From Rhodobacteraceae bacterium HLUCCO18 (GTDB taxonomy: Bacteria; Pseudomonadota; Alphaproteobacteria; Rhodobacterales; Rhodobacteraceae), in the NCBI GenBank assembly GCA_001314805.1, contig LJSY01000011.1, positions 3,711 through 67,710 of the forward strand: DNA of 64,000 nt, in the 5' to 3' direction. Shown piece by piece: positions 53,598-62,989 of this stretch (positions within the stretch are counted from its first letter, which is position 1; each line of letters begins with the position of its first letter). The notes beneath the pieces are model-generated. The model was not told where the DNA came from. It was given only the letters and a program-made list of their open reading frames with translations, and did no database searches. A program made the translations under genes and the position numbers.

Positions 53598-54868
53598 GGC
53601 TCGCACAGCTCTGGCGCGGGCAGGATCGTACCGCTGCAGGCGCCGAAGCCGATCCGGTAGGGACCGGTGCACATGCCCGTCAGCGTGACGGTGTCCGCAT
53701 CCTCAAGGAATGTCCGCGTACCGCCGTCCACCGAGATCGGCTCCGTCCCGTTCCAGGTCAGTTCGAGCAATGAGCCGCAACTGTCCCGCGTTGGACCCGA
53801 TATGGTGCCCGACCCCAGAAGATCGCCCGCCTCCATCCGGCACCCCGACAGGGTGTGATGCGCCAGCTGCTGCGCCGCCGAGTAGTAGAGCCCCGCGGCA
53901 TTGGTGCGAAGGATCTGCACGGGGGCGCCGCCACGCGGTGCGAGGGTCGCCGTGATCTCGATGTCGAGATTGTTGGGCGTGGCTTCCCGCAGGTAGGGGA
54001 GGAGCGGCCTTTCACGCTCGGGCGCGTCTCGCCGGAACGGTTCAAGCGCCGCGCTCGTGACGACCCACGGGCTGATCGTGGTCGCGAAGGCCTTGGACAG
54101 GAAGGGGCCGAGCGGCTGGTATTCCCACACCTGGATGTCCCGCGCGGACCAGTCGTTGAGCAGAACGTAGCCGAAAATGCTGTCCTGCGCCTCTGCCGTG
54201 CCGATGGGGCGGCCCATCTGCGTGGGCGTGCCCACAAGCGCGCCCAGCTCCACCTCGATGTCCAGTTTTCGCGACGGGCCGACACAGGGGGCGTCGGCAT
54301 CCGGCGCTTTCAGCTGCCCCAGCGGGCGCGTGACCGGCGTGCCCGAGACGACGACGGTCGAGGCGCGGCCATTGTAGCCGATGGGGATATGCAACCAGTT
54401 CGGCAGAAGCGCGTTTTGCGGATCGCGGAACATGCTGCCGACATTGGTCGCGTGTTCGCGGGAGGCGTAGAAATCCGTGAACCCGCCAATCCGGACGGGC
54501 AGATGCATCTCGACCGCGGATTGCGCCACCAGCGGCAGGTCGCGGTCGGACGCGCCGGCATCGAGCATCCGCGCAAGTTTGGCCCTCAGCTTTGTCCACT
54601 CACCGCGTGGCCGCGCCATGAAGGGATTGAGGCACCCCCCGTCAAATATGGGCGCGTCACCGGACGCGATGCGCCCCTGCGCCTCGAGGGCCGTCAGGTC
54701 GAGGATCAGGTCACCGATCGCGACACCCACACGCCTGTCGCCCGCGTTCTCGGAAAACACGCCGAAGGGCAGGTTCTGGATCGAGAAATCGCCATCGGGC
54801 GCGTTGGCGCTTTCGATCCAGCTCCGCCTGGCAGGATCGTGGGTTTCGTCGAGAACCGGGCCTGTCAT
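53594..54868 (-). CDS. fahA: Fumarylacetoacetase
   Basis: A 424-residue fumarylacetoacetate hydrolase with the N-terminal SH3-like domain (about 28-110: FSIQNLPFGVFS) and the FAH catalytic domain. The metal-ligand area DFYASREHATNVGSMFR (about 130-146), the LDIEVELGALVG block and LNDWSARDIQVWEYQPLGPF are diagnostic. It cleaves fumarylacetoacetate to fumarate and acetoacetate, the last step of tyrosine breakdown. It is not next to hmgA: its ATG overlaps the soeC TGA by 4 bases, making it the last gene of the soeABC operon. Open sequence upstream of 54868 belongs to soeC in another frame. Confidence 0.92.
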   Translation of the reverse strand: MTGPVLDETHDPARRSWIESANAPDGDFSIQNLPFGVFSENAGDRRVGVAIGDLILDLTALEAQGRIASGDAPIFDGGCLNPFMARPRGEWTKLRAKLARMLDAGASDRDLPLVAQSAVEMHLPVRIGGFTDFYASREHATNVGSMFRDPQNALLPNWLHIPIGYNGRASTVVVSGTPVTRPLGQLKAPDADAPCVGPSRKLDIEVELGALVGTPTQMGRPIGTAEAQDSIFGYVLLNDWSARDIQVWEYQPLGPFLSKAFATTISPWVVTSAALEPFRRDAPERERPLLPYLREATPNNLDIEITATLAPRGGAPVQILRTNAAGLYYSAAQQLAHHTLSGCRMEAGDLLGSGTISGPTRDSCGSLLELTWNGTEPISVDGGTRTFLEDADTVTLTGMCTGPYRIGFGACSGTILPAPELCEP

Positions 54869-55827
54869 GGCGCCGCGGCCTCCCGCCCGCCGAGCGCCGC
54901 GCCGTAGTAGAGCATCGAGACATGCCGCGCTTCGGCGAAGAACAGCCAGCGCTCGACCAGAACGCCTGCACCGGCCGACAACAGAGCCAGCGGAAGGGCG
55001 ATCAGCGACAGGACCGGCACAAGCGCCGCGATCACCAGGGCCACGAGCGGCAAGGCAAAGAGCAACGCCATCGTCCAGCGCCGCAGACGGCCCGCGTGAC
55101 GCCGCCCGACGGCATAGCCCATCTCGCGCATGACGAAATTGGGCTGCGTGTGCGGCGGGTCGAGCGGGCGAATGCCCGACGCGCCGGGGATGCCGATGGC
55201 CTGTTCCAGCGTGTAGGGCGCGGGGGCGACGTCGATGCGCTGCCAGTAGGTCCATTTCATGAGCGCACCGGCCAGAAGTGCCGCAGCCGCCACAAGCAAC
55301 AGGATCTCCGACCGCTGCCCGAAGGCGACATCGATCGTGGCAAGCAGGAGTGCACCCGTGGCCGCGGCCAGAGCGATGTAGATCGTAGGGACAAGCCCAT
55401 GGTTCCATTCCGGAACCGTGCGCAGCGAGGCATAGATCATGCCGGTGCACCAGAGCGTGACCAGCGCACCCGACACAAGCAGCGCCGCGAACAACCCTGC
55501 GCCCGGCAGCGACCCGGGCAGCAGGAAGACCAGGAACAGGGCCCCCGCAGGCAGATAGGTGGCCACCGCCGCCACGCCTTCGCGCGAAAGCCACGAACTG
55601 CGCCACTGGCTGAAGGCGCGCCAAGCGCGTTCCGGATGACCGAGGTGAAACGTCGACGACAAAAGCCCGAGTGTCACCAGCACGCCGCCGAGCACCAGCG
55701 CCGTGACACTCGGTGCCGCGCGGTCCGGTAATCCGTCCAGAAGGGTTCGCAGGCCCAGCCAGATCCAGAGCCCGTAGCCCGCGCCCGACGCCGTGGTGAA
55801 GAAGATGACGGAATAGGCCGGATGCAT
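54865..55827 (-). CDS. soeC: Sulfite dehydrogenase membrane anchor SoeC (DmsC/NrfD-like)
   Basis: A 320-residue DmsC-family membrane protein with about eight helices. The blocks VTLGLLSSTFHLGHPERAWRAFSQWRSSWLSREG (given here in part, about 52-85) are typical of DMSO-reductase-type anchors, which exchange electrons with quinone. With SoeA and SoeB it forms the membrane-bound, cytoplasm-facing sulfite dehydrogenase known in purple sulfur bacteria and roseobacters, passing electrons from sulfite to the quinone pool. It is encoded 7 bases after soeB and overlaps fahA by 4 bases. Confidence 0.85.
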   Translation of the reverse strand: MHPAYSVIFFTTASGAGYGLWIWLGLRTLLDGLPDRAAPSVTALVLGGVLVTLGLLSSTFHLGHPERAWRAFSQWRSSWLSREGVAAVATYLPAGALFLVFLLPGSLPGAGLFAALLVSGALVTLWCTGMIYASLRTVPEWNHGLVPTIYIALAAATGALLLATIDVAFGQRSEILLLVAAAALLAGALMKWTYWQRIDVAPAPYTLEQAIGIPGASGIRPLDPPHTQPNFVMREMGYAVGRRHAGRLRRWTMALLFALPLVALVIAALVPVLSLIALPLALLSAGAGVLVERWLFFAEARHVSMLYYGAALGGREAAAP

Positions 55828-55834
55828 ACTTGCC

Positions 55835-56581
55835 TCAGTCGCTCAGCCGGTTGTCGATCCAGGCGAACAGACGCTCCAGCCGGTCGCGCGGCGCGCCGAT
55901 CCGGTCCTCGGGAGCGGGCGTCGGGACGATGCCGGCGGTCGCGGGATCGCGCGGAGGAAGGTACTTGTTCACCGGCTTGAAGCCGAATTCTTTCAGAAGA
56001 TCGAAACCGCCCCGTTCGGCCACGTTCCGGGACACGGCGCTGTCGGGGTCGGCCAGATCGCCGAAGGCCCGCGCGCCGGTCGGACAGGCCTTGACGCAGG
56101 CGGGTTCGCGGTCCTCTTCCGGCAGGGTCTCGTTGTAGATGCGGTCCACGCAGAGCGTGCATTTCTTCATGACGCCGTCGTCATGGTCGTATTCCCGCGC
56201 GCCATAGGGGCAGGCCCAGGAACAGAGCTTGCAGCCGATGCAGGTGTCGGGGTTGACCAGAACGATGCCGTCCTCGGCGCGCTTGTAGCTGGCGCCGGTT
56301 GGGCAGACGGTGACGCAGTCGGGTTCCTCGCAATGCAGGCAGGAGCGTGGGAAATGCACCGTGCGGCCGCGGCCATCGATCTCCATCTCGAAACTGTGTA
56401 CGCGGTTGAGGAAGGCGCCCGAGGGGTCGGCGCCATAGGGATCGTGGTCGGTCAGCGGCGCAGAATAGCCGCCCGTGTTCCATTCCTTACAGGAGGTCAC
56501 GCAGGCATGGCAGCCGACGCAGGTGTCGAGGTCGATCACGAGGCCGAGCTTTTTCGGCGTATCTCCGGGAAGACTGGTCAT
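55835..56581 (-). CDS. soeB: Sulfite dehydrogenase iron-sulfur subunit SoeB
   Basis: A 248-residue ferredoxin-like protein with four cysteine clusters for [4Fe-4S] centres. The first is Cys21, 24, 27 and 31 (CVGCHACVTSC); the others follow in CLHCEEPDCVTVC, CIGCKLCSWAC and CTLC ... CVKAC. It relays electrons from the molybdopterin subunit SoeA to the anchor SoeC. The ATG overlaps the soeA TGA by 4 bases. DMSO or thiosulfate reductase electron-transfer subunits look alike; the SoeA sequence is what points to sulfite oxidation. The C-terminal 40 residues are a Pro-rich extension. Confidence 0.87.
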   Translation of the reverse strand: MTSLPGDTPKKLGLVIDLDTCVGCHACVTSCKEWNTGGYSAPLTDHDPYGADPSGAFLNRVHSFEMEIDGRGRTVHFPRSCLHCEEPDCVTVCPTGASYKRAEDGIVLVNPDTCIGCKLCSWACPYGAREYDHDDGVMKKCTLCVDRIYNETLPEEDREPACVKACPTGARAFGDLADPDSAVSRNVAERGGFDLLKEFGFKPVNKYLPPRDPATAGIVPTPAPEDRIGAPRDRLERLFAWIDNRLSD

Positions 56582-59445
56582 GTGCGCTCCACCTCGGGCT
56601 TGCCGTAGGCGAGTTTCGACGGCGCCTCCGGCAGACCGCCTCGGCCGAGCGCCTCGAAGCGCGGCTCGGTCCCGCCCGCGCCATCGGCCTTTTCGATGGA
56701 CACGCGGAGGTCGAACCAAGCCGCCTGCCCCGTGATCGGGTCGGAGTTCGAGTACCTGTAACCTCCGCCCCCGTCGGGCAGAAGTTCTGATATGAGATGA
56801 TTCAGAAGGAACCCCTTCGTCGCCTCGGGCGCGTCCTTGTCGAGACCCCATGCCCCCTTGCGCTTGCCGATGGCGTTCCACGTCCAGACGGTATGCGGAT
56901 TCACCCCGTCCATCAGCCGGACCTGGCATTTCACCCGCCCGAGATGCGACGCGATCCAGACCCAGTCGTCGTCCACGACCCCGATCCGCGCGCCAAGCTC
57001 GCGGTGGACGTAAAGCCTGTTCTCGGCCGTGATCTGCCTGAGCCACGCGTTCTGCGAGCCCCAGGAATGGTACATGTGCATCGGGCGCTGCGTGATGGCG
57101 TGCAGGGGGAAGGCGGCGCTATCCACCATCTCGCCCTCGAAGGGCGGATACCAGAAGGGCAGCGGGTCGAAATGGGTCTCGATCCGGTCACGGGCGCGCT
57201 CGGGCGGCTGGCGGTCTCCATGGCCGCGCGCGGCCAGCCGGAAGCGCTGCAACGGTTCGCAGTAGAGCTGGAAGATCGTGGGCTCGGGCGAAAGCCGGAT
57301 GCCCTTCTCGATGCCCCAGTCGAGATAGCCGCGATTGGCGTGCTTGAAATAGGCGTGTTCCGGCGCGACCGGCTGCACGTGGAAGGCGCCGTTCTCGATG
57401 TAGCGGCTCAACTGGTCGGGGTTTGGCGCGCCGACGCATGTCTCGGTCCCATCCTTGCCGCGCCACCCCGAGAGCGGCCCGATACCCGGCTTGCGCTCGT
57501 GGTTGACCATGTAATCGGGGTAGCCGCCGGGATAGGCGGGGCTGCCATCCTCCTTGACGAAACCCGGCAGGCCCAGCCGCGCGCCAAGGTCGATCAGCAC
57601 GTCCTGGAACCCGCGCACATCGCGGTCGGGCGGGACCACCGGCTGCCGGATCGCGTCGGCGATCATGTCGGGCTCGGATATCGGCCGGTCGAGCAGCGAG
57701 ATGCAGTCCCACCGTTCCAGATAGGTGGTGTCGGGCAGGATCAGGTCGGCATAGGGCACCGTCTCGGAATAATAGGCGTCCGAATAGATGATCTTCGGGA
57801 TCACGTAGTCGCCGTTCTCGTCCGTCGCGGTCAGCGCCTCCAGCGTTCCGGGAACGTTCATCGAGGAATTCCACGCCATGTTCGCCATGTAGAGGAACAG
57901 CACGTCGATACCGTAGGGGTCACGCTTGGCCGCGTTGTTCAGCACCATGTGCATCAGCCCGTGGGCCGACATCGGCGCGTCCCACGAAAACCCCTTGTCG
58001 AGGCGGGAGGGCGCCCCGTCGTCCCCGATCAGAAGGTGCTGCGGCCCGTGCGGGAAACCCAGATGCGGGCCACCCAGAGGCATCTCGGGCTGGATCTCCT
58101 CGGGCAAGCCATGGGGCAGGAGGTTCGGCGGCGTCTGCTTGGGATATGGCGGCTTGTAGCGGAAGCCGCCGGGGCAATCGATGGAGCCGAGCAGGATCTG
58201 CAGGACATGGATCATGCGGCAGGTCTGAAACCCGTTGGAATGGGCCGAGATGCCGCGCATGGCGTGCATGGAGACGGGCCGCCCGATCATCTTGTCGTGC
58301 TTGCGGCCCCAGGCATCGGTCCATGGCCTGTCGAGGGTGATCTCTTCCCTGAAGGCCACATGCGCGATCTCCGCGGCGATGCGGCGGATCTGGTCGGCCG
58401 GGATGCCTGTCGCCCCGGCCACGGCCTCCGGCGTGTAGTCATCGCCAAGATACCTCTCGGCCATCAGTTCGAAGACCGGCCGCGCGCGCCGACCATCCGG
58501 CAACACCCTCGCACCGGTCAGAGCAACCGACAGGTCGCCCGCCTTCCCGCTCACCAGCGCGTCCGCGTCGCGCGACCAGGCCATCGGATTGCCCTCCGCA
58601 TCCCGCGCGAAAAGCCCGTCCTCGGCCGTTCCCGGCGCGTCGATCACCAGCCATGGCGCGTTGGTGTAGCGGATCAGGTAGTCCAGATCGATCTGGCGCG
58701 TCCGGAACAGCTCATGGATCAGCGCGCCCACGAAAAGGCCATCCGTGCTCGGCCGCACGCCCACCCATTCGTCAGCGACGGCGTTGTAGCCCGTCCGCAC
58801 CGGGTTGATCGAAACGATCTTGGCGCCACGTTCCTTCAGCTTGCCGATGCCGATCTTGATGGGGTTGGAGGCATGATCCTCCGCCACGCCGAACAGCAGG
58901 AAATACTTCGTGTGCTCCCAGTCGGGATCGCCGAATTCCCAGAACGCACCACCGAAGGTGTAAAGCCCGCCCGCCGCCATGTTCACCGAACAAAACCCGC
59001 CATGGGCCGCGAAATTGGGCGTGCCGAACTTCATCGCCCAGAACCCGGTCAGGCTCTGGCTCTGGTCGCGCCCGGTGAAGAAGGCGAGGCGTTTGGGGTC
59101 GGTCTTGCGGACCTTGCCCATCCACTCGGTCGCGAGGCTCAACGCCTCCTCCCAGGTGATTTCCTGAAACTCGCCCGACCCGCGCGGACCCACCCGCTTC
59201 ATCGGCGCGCGCAGCCGCGCGGGGGAGCAATGCTGCATGATGCCCGACGCGCCCTTGCCGCAGATTACGCCCTTGTTCAGCGGGTGGTCGCGATTGCCAT
59301 CGATATAACGCACCTCGGCCCGCCCACCGGGCACGTCGCGCAGATACACGTCGATGCCGCAGCGGCAGGCGCACATGTAGCACGTCGTCTTGGCGACCCG
59401 GTCGCCGACCGGCGTGTTCAGATCGATATCGGGCTGCGCTGACAT
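56578..59445 (-). CDS. soeA: Sulfite dehydrogenase molybdopterin subunit SoeA
   Basis: A 955-residue DMSO-reductase-family molybdoenzyme. A [4Fe-4S] site is formed by Cys22, Cys25, Cys29 and Cys62 (CYMCACRC ... CGKG), followed by SoeA-like blocks GRDQSQSLTGFWAMKFGTPN and HGGFCSVNMAAGGLYTFGG, whose Cys is a candidate Mo ligand. There is no Tat signal, which fits the cytoplasm-facing SoeA rather than periplasmic relatives. It oxidises sulfite, for example from taurine or DMSP breakdown, to sulfate. The start at 59445 (MSAQPDID) is chosen from family resemblance; the open frame further upstream overlaps the LysR gene. First of soeA-soeB-soeC-fahA. Confidence 0.87.
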   Translation of the reverse strand: MSAQPDIDLNTPVGDRVAKTTCYMCACRCGIDVYLRDVPGGRAEVRYIDGNRDHPLNKGVICGKGASGIMQHCSPARLRAPMKRVGPRGSGEFQEITWEEALSLATEWMGKVRKTDPKRLAFFTGRDQSQSLTGFWAMKFGTPNFAAHGGFCSVNMAAGGLYTFGGAFWEFGDPDWEHTKYFLLFGVAEDHASNPIKIGIGKLKERGAKIVSINPVRTGYNAVADEWVGVRPSTDGLFVGALIHELFRTRQIDLDYLIRYTNAPWLVIDAPGTAEDGLFARDAEGNPMAWSRDADALVSGKAGDLSVALTGARVLPDGRRARPVFELMAERYLGDDYTPEAVAGATGIPADQIRRIAAEIAHVAFREEITLDRPWTDAWGRKHDKMIGRPVSMHAMRGISAHSNGFQTCRMIHVLQILLGSIDCPGGFRYKPPYPKQTPPNLLPHGLPEEIQPEMPLGGPHLGFPHGPQHLLIGDDGAPSRLDKGFSWDAPMSAHGLMHMVLNNAAKRDPYGIDVLFLYMANMAWNSSMNVPGTLEALTATDENGDYVIPKIIYSDAYYSETVPYADLILPDTTYLERWDCISLLDRPISEPDMIADAIRQPVVPPDRDVRGFQDVLIDLGARLGLPGFVKEDGSPAYPGGYPDYMVNHERKPGIGPLSGWRGKDGTETCVGAPNPDQLSRYIENGAFHVQPVAPEHAYFKHANRGYLDWGIEKGIRLSPEPTIFQLYCEPLQRFRLAARGHGDRQPPERARDRIETHFDPLPFWYPPFEGEMVDSAAFPLHAITQRPMHMYHSWGSQNAWLRQITAENRLYVHRELGARIGVVDDDWVWIASHLGRVKCQVRLMDGVNPHTVWTWNAIGKRKGAWGLDKDAPEATKGFLLNHLISELLPDGGGGYRYSNSDPITGQAAWFDLRVSIEKADGAGGTEPRFEALGRGGLPEAPSKLAYGKPEVERT

Positions 59446-59546
59446 ACGGCGCGCCACTCCTCCCCTTGTCGGGCCGCGGGTAAAACGGCCCCCTCGTGTC
59501 ACGTTAGCGGCGCTTTTCCGAATGCGCGAGGGGGGATTGTTGCGAC

Positions 59547-60404
59547 CTAACGTTGCCCGGCCTCGAGATGGGCACGCAGCGCCTTGAGCGCCTGCCGATA
59601 CGGACCGCGGTGCCGGTTGCGCAGATGCACACAGGCATAGACCGGCTGCGCGATCACCGGCGCGCCGGACACCCGCCGGGCCAGTCCTGCGCGCCCCAGT
59701 TCCATCGCCGTCTGCCGAAGGACATAGGCGCTGCCCCCGAAGGCGGTGAGCAGCCCGCGCACCACGGCATTCTGGCCGCCAGACACCGCGCCCACCGACA
59801 AGGCGGGCAGAAGTGCTGCATGAGCGGCCGAAAAGGCCGGCGCGTAATTGGCAAGAATGTAGCTGTCCGTGCGCACCTCCGCGAGGCGTTCCGCCTCTGT
59901 CGAGACCATGACATAGGCGATCTCGCCCAGCGTTTCGAAATGCAGGTCGTGCTGTGGTTTCGGCGTGTAGAAGATCGCGAGGTCGAGCGCCCCGTTCGCG
60001 ACATCGGAACACATCTGCGCCGAATAATCCGCCTCGACGTAAAGCGCGGTCTGCGGCAGCGCGCCTTGCAGGACCCGGACCCACTCGGCCACGCTGTCGC
60101 CCAGAAGATCGTGCTGGATGCCGATGCGCGCGGTCCGTGCGGCACTGCCCGCGCCCTGCGCATCCTGCAGCCCCGCGCGCCATGCCAGACGCATCGCGCG
60201 GGCGTGCGGCTCGAACCTCAGACCCTCGGTCGTCAGCGCCGTGCCCGCGCGGCTGCGCTCCAGCAGGCGGCAGTTCACGGCGGTCTCCAAGGCCCTGAGC
60301 CGCCCGGAGACGGTCGACTGCGTCACGCCCAGCCGGTCGGCCGTGCGGTTGAAACTGCGCGTGTCGCAGAGATCGAGGAAGGTTTCGATCTGTTCGATAT
60401 TCAT
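59547..60404 (-). CDS. LysR-family regulator next to soe genes
   Basis: A 285-residue LysR protein with an N-terminal HTH (about 3-60: MNIEQIETFLDLCDTRSFNRTADRLGVTQSTVSGRL, quoted in part) and an effector domain. It lies 101 bases upstream of soeA on the same strand and divergent from the FAD/GcvT genes. It could therefore control sulfite oxidation, the dehydrogenase genes, or both. A dyad, GATCGG-N5-CCGATC, in its own upstream region supports autoregulation. The gap before soeA carries an ACGTTAG ... CTAACGT pair (59501-59507 and 59547-59553) that is weaker evidence. The effector is unknown. Confidence 0.82.
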   Translation of the reverse strand: MNIEQIETFLDLCDTRSFNRTADRLGVTQSTVSGRLRALETAVNCRLLERSRAGTALTTEGLRFEPHARAMRLAWRAGLQDAQGAGSAARTARIGIQHDLLGDSVAEWVRVLQGALPQTALYVEADYSAQMCSDVANGALDLAIFYTPKPQHDLHFETLGEIAYVMVSTEAERLAEVRTDSYILANYAPAFSAAHAALLPALSVGAVSGGQNAVVRGLLTAFGGSAYVLRQTAMELGRAGLARRVSGAPVIAQPVYACVHLRNRHRGPYRQALKALRAHLEAGQR

Positions 60405-60430
60405 GGCCCCATCCTCACCGGATTTGTACT

Positions 60431-60447
60431 GATCGGAATTACCGATC
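60431..60447. promoter_or_regulatory. LysR-type operator between the regulator and FAD/GcvT genes
   Basis: The perfect dyad GATCGG-AATTA-CCGATC lies in the 133-base divergent gap, 27-43 bases from the LysR start and 91-107 from the FAD/GcvT start. The surroundings are AT-rich. Position and symmetry fit a LysR binding site acting both ways. Confidence 0.65.
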
Positions 60448-60537
60448 TAAACACATTCAACATCGCGATTGAAGCGCGCCAGGACCGTGGGAATACTCAT
60501 TCCGAAATCGATCGTCCGTCACCGTGGGAGGACAGTC

Positions 60538-62985
60538 ATGGCCGACATTCCCGGGCATGCACGCGTGGTCATCATCGGTGGCGGGGTGGTCGGTGTCTCG
60601 GCGCTTTATCATCTGGCGAAAGCGGGATGGACCGACTGCGTGTTGCTTGAAAAGAACGAGCTGACCGCCGGCTCCACCTGGCACGCGGCGGGCAACGTGC
60701 CGACGTTTTCGACGTCGTGGTCGATCATGAACATGCAGCGCTATTCGACCGAGCTTTATCGGGGGCTGGGCGAGGCGGTCGACTACGCCATGAACTACCA
60801 TGTGACCGGGTCGATCCGGCTGGGTCATTCGGACGAGCGCATGCAGGAATTCGCGCGTGCCCGCGGCATGGGTCTCCACCAGGGGATGAGCCTCGAGATC
60901 CTCGCCCCGGACGAGATCAGGGACAAGTATCCCTTCATCGAGACCCACGACCTGAAGGGTGCGCTTTACGATCCCGCCGATGGCGACATCGACCCGGCGC
61001 AGCTGACGCAGGCCTTGGCCAAGGGCGCGCGCGACCTCGGCGCAACGATCCTGCGCTTCTGCCCGGCGACAGGGGTCAGCCGCGAGAACGGCGAGTGGAT
61101 CGTCCATACCGAAAAGGGCGACATCCGCTGCGAGATCGTGGTGAATGCCGCCGGCTATTACGCCCAGCGCGTGGGCGAGTGGTTCAAGCCCTTCGGCGGG
61201 CGCACCGTGCCGATGATGGTGATGAGCCACCAGTACCTGATCTTCGACGAGGTGCCGGCAGTCCGCGAATGGTCGGCAGAGGTCGGCCACAAGCTGCCGC
61301 TCTTGCGCGATGTGGACGTGTCCTACTACCTCAGGCAGGAGAAGAACGGATTCAACCTCGGCCCCTACGAGCGGACCTGCAGGGCGCATTGGAACGATCC
61401 CTCCGACCCGATGCCGGAGGATTTCAGCTTTCAGCTCTATCCCGACGCGCTCGACCGTCTGTCGGTACAGATCGAGGACAGCATGGCCCGCGTGCCGGTG
61501 CTGGCCGAGGCGGGGCTGGCGAAAACGATCAACGGACCGATCCCCTATACGCCGGATGGCAACCCGCTTCTGGGGCCCATGCCCGGCGTGCCCAACGCCT
61601 TCGAGGCCTGCGTCTTCACCTTCGGCATCGCGCAAGGCGGCGGCGCGGGCAAGGTTCTGGCCGAGTGGATCACCGAGGGCGCGACCGAGTGGGACATGTG
61701 GTCCTGCGATCCGCGCCGCTTCACGGGCTATACCGATCACGAGTATTGCGTGGCCAAGGGGATGGAGGTCTATGGCCATGAATACGGCATGCACTTCCCG
61801 TGGCACCGCTGGCCCGCCGCGCCGGATCGCAGGGTCTCCCCGATCCACGATCTTGTAAAGGAACTTGGTGGCCAGATGGGCGCCTATGCCGGCTGGGAAC
61901 GCGCCAACTGGTTCGCCAAGCCCGGCGACGACACATCCGAGGAAGCGACCCAGACATGGAACCGCGCAGGTCCGTGGGAGCCGCGTATCCGCGAGGAATG
62001 CGAGGCCGTGCGCGACGGTGTCGGCGTGCTGGACCTGCCGGGGTTTTCGCGCTTCCACCTGACCGGCGACGGCGCGGGCGCGTGGCTTTTGAGCAAGATC
62101 GCGGGCGGTCTGCCGAAACCCGGCCGTATCGCGCTGGCCTATTTCCCGGATCATCGCGGCCGCATCCTCACGGAGATGACCATCGCCTGCAACGGCGAGG
62201 ATGATTTCACGCTGATCACCGCGGCGACGGCGCAGTGGCACGATTACGAATGGCTGGCGCGCGACCTGCCCGAGGGGTTGGCGCTTGCCGATCTTTCCGG
62301 CGATCTCTCGACGCTGATCGTGACGGGTCCGCAGGCGCGCGACCTCTTGCATCAGGTGGGCACCGAGGCCGACCTGCACCTGCCATGGCTCAGCCATCAG
62401 TCGGCGGTGGTCGCCGGGCGGCCCTGCACGCTGGCCCGCGTCAGTTTCGCCGGCGAACTGGGCTGGGAGGTGCACGCCGCGAGCGCGGAGATCCCGGCGC
62501 TTTACACGGCGATCCTTGGCGCGGGGGCGAAACCCTTCGGGATGTTCGCGCTCAATTCGCTCAGGATCGAAAAGGGTTATCGCGCCTGGAAGGGCGACCT
62601 TTCCACCGATTACAGCCTGCTCGAAGGCGGGCTCGACCGGTTCATCCGTTTCGACAAGCCGCAGGATTTCCCCGGCAAGGCGGCGCTTCTGGCCGAGAAG
62701 CAGCGGGGCGTGACGAAGCGTTTCGTGACGCTCACCGTGGACGCGGGCGCGGCTGACGCGCCCTACATGTCGACGCTCTGGCATGACGGCGCCGTGGTGG
62801 GCGAGACGACATCGGGCGCATGGGGCTACCGCGTGGGAAGCTCCATCGCGCTCGGCATGCTGCGCGCGGATCTGGCGGTGCCCGGCCATGCGCTGGAGGT
62901 CGATATCTTCGGCGAACGCCGCCCCGCCATCGTGCAGCCCGACGGCCCCCTCTGGGACCCGGGCAACGACCGGCTGAGGGCCTGA
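60538..62985 (+). CDS. FAD-dependent dehydrogenase with GcvT domain (dimethylglycine/sarcosine dehydrogenase family)
   Basis: An 815-residue two-part enzyme. The N-terminal DAO-type FAD domain (about 8-385) has GGGVVG at 14-19 and GSTWHAAG with His49, the position that carries covalent FAD in dimethylglycine dehydrogenase. The C-terminal half (about 425-810) is a GcvT-like folate-binding domain (FAGELGWEVHAAS, ALNSLRIEKGYRAWKGDL). Such enzymes demethylate methylamines and pass the one-carbon unit to tetrahydrofolate; the exact substrate is not evident. The ATG at 60538 follows GGGAGGACAG. A similar gene follows 4 bases later, and the pair is divergent from the soe-linked LysR. Confidence 0.85.
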   Translation: MADIPGHARVVIIGGGVVGVSALYHLAKAGWTDCVLLEKNELTAGSTWHAAGNVPTFSTSWSIMNMQRYSTELYRGLGEAVDYAMNYHVTGSIRLGHSDERMQEFARARGMGLHQGMSLEILAPDEIRDKYPFIETHDLKGALYDPADGDIDPAQLTQALAKGARDLGATILRFCPATGVSRENGEWIVHTEKGDIRCEIVVNAAGYYAQRVGEWFKPFGGRTVPMMVMSHQYLIFDEVPAVREWSAEVGHKLPLLRDVDVSYYLRQEKNGFNLGPYERTCRAHWNDPSDPMPEDFSFQLYPDALDRLSVQIEDSMARVPVLAEAGLAKTINGPIPYTPDGNPLLGPMPGVPNAFEACVFTFGIAQGGGAGKVLAEWITEGATEWDMWSCDPRRFTGYTDHEYCVAKGMEVYGHEYGMHFPWHRWPAAPDRRVSPIHDLVKELGGQMGAYAGWERANWFAKPGDDTSEEATQTWNRAGPWEPRIREECEAVRDGVGVLDLPGFSRFHLTGDGAGAWLLSKIAGGLPKPGRIALAYFPDHRGRILTEMTIACNGEDDFTLITAATAQWHDYEWLARDLPEGLALADLSGDLSTLIVTGPQARDLLHQVGTEADLHLPWLSHQSAVVAGRPCTLARVSFAGELGWEVHAASAEIPALYTAILGAGAKPFGMFALNSLRIEKGYRAWKGDLSTDYSLLEGGLDRFIRFDKPQDFPGKAALLAEKQRGVTKRFVTLTVDAGAADAPYMSTLWHDGAVVGETTSGAWGYRVGSSIALGMLRADLAVPGHALEVDIFGERRPAIVQPDGPLWDPGNDRLRA

Positions 62986-62989
62986 CCCC

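Noticed and set aside
53594-55624. A longer fahA start inside soeC
   Set aside because: The extension is the wrong frame of soeC. The ATG at 54868 gives the usual length and an ATGA overlap.
56578-60183. A 1201-codon frame extending soeA upstream into the LysR gene
   Set aside because: The extra 246 codons are out of frame with the LysR protein and Arg/Ala-rich. The family-like N-terminus begins at 59445.
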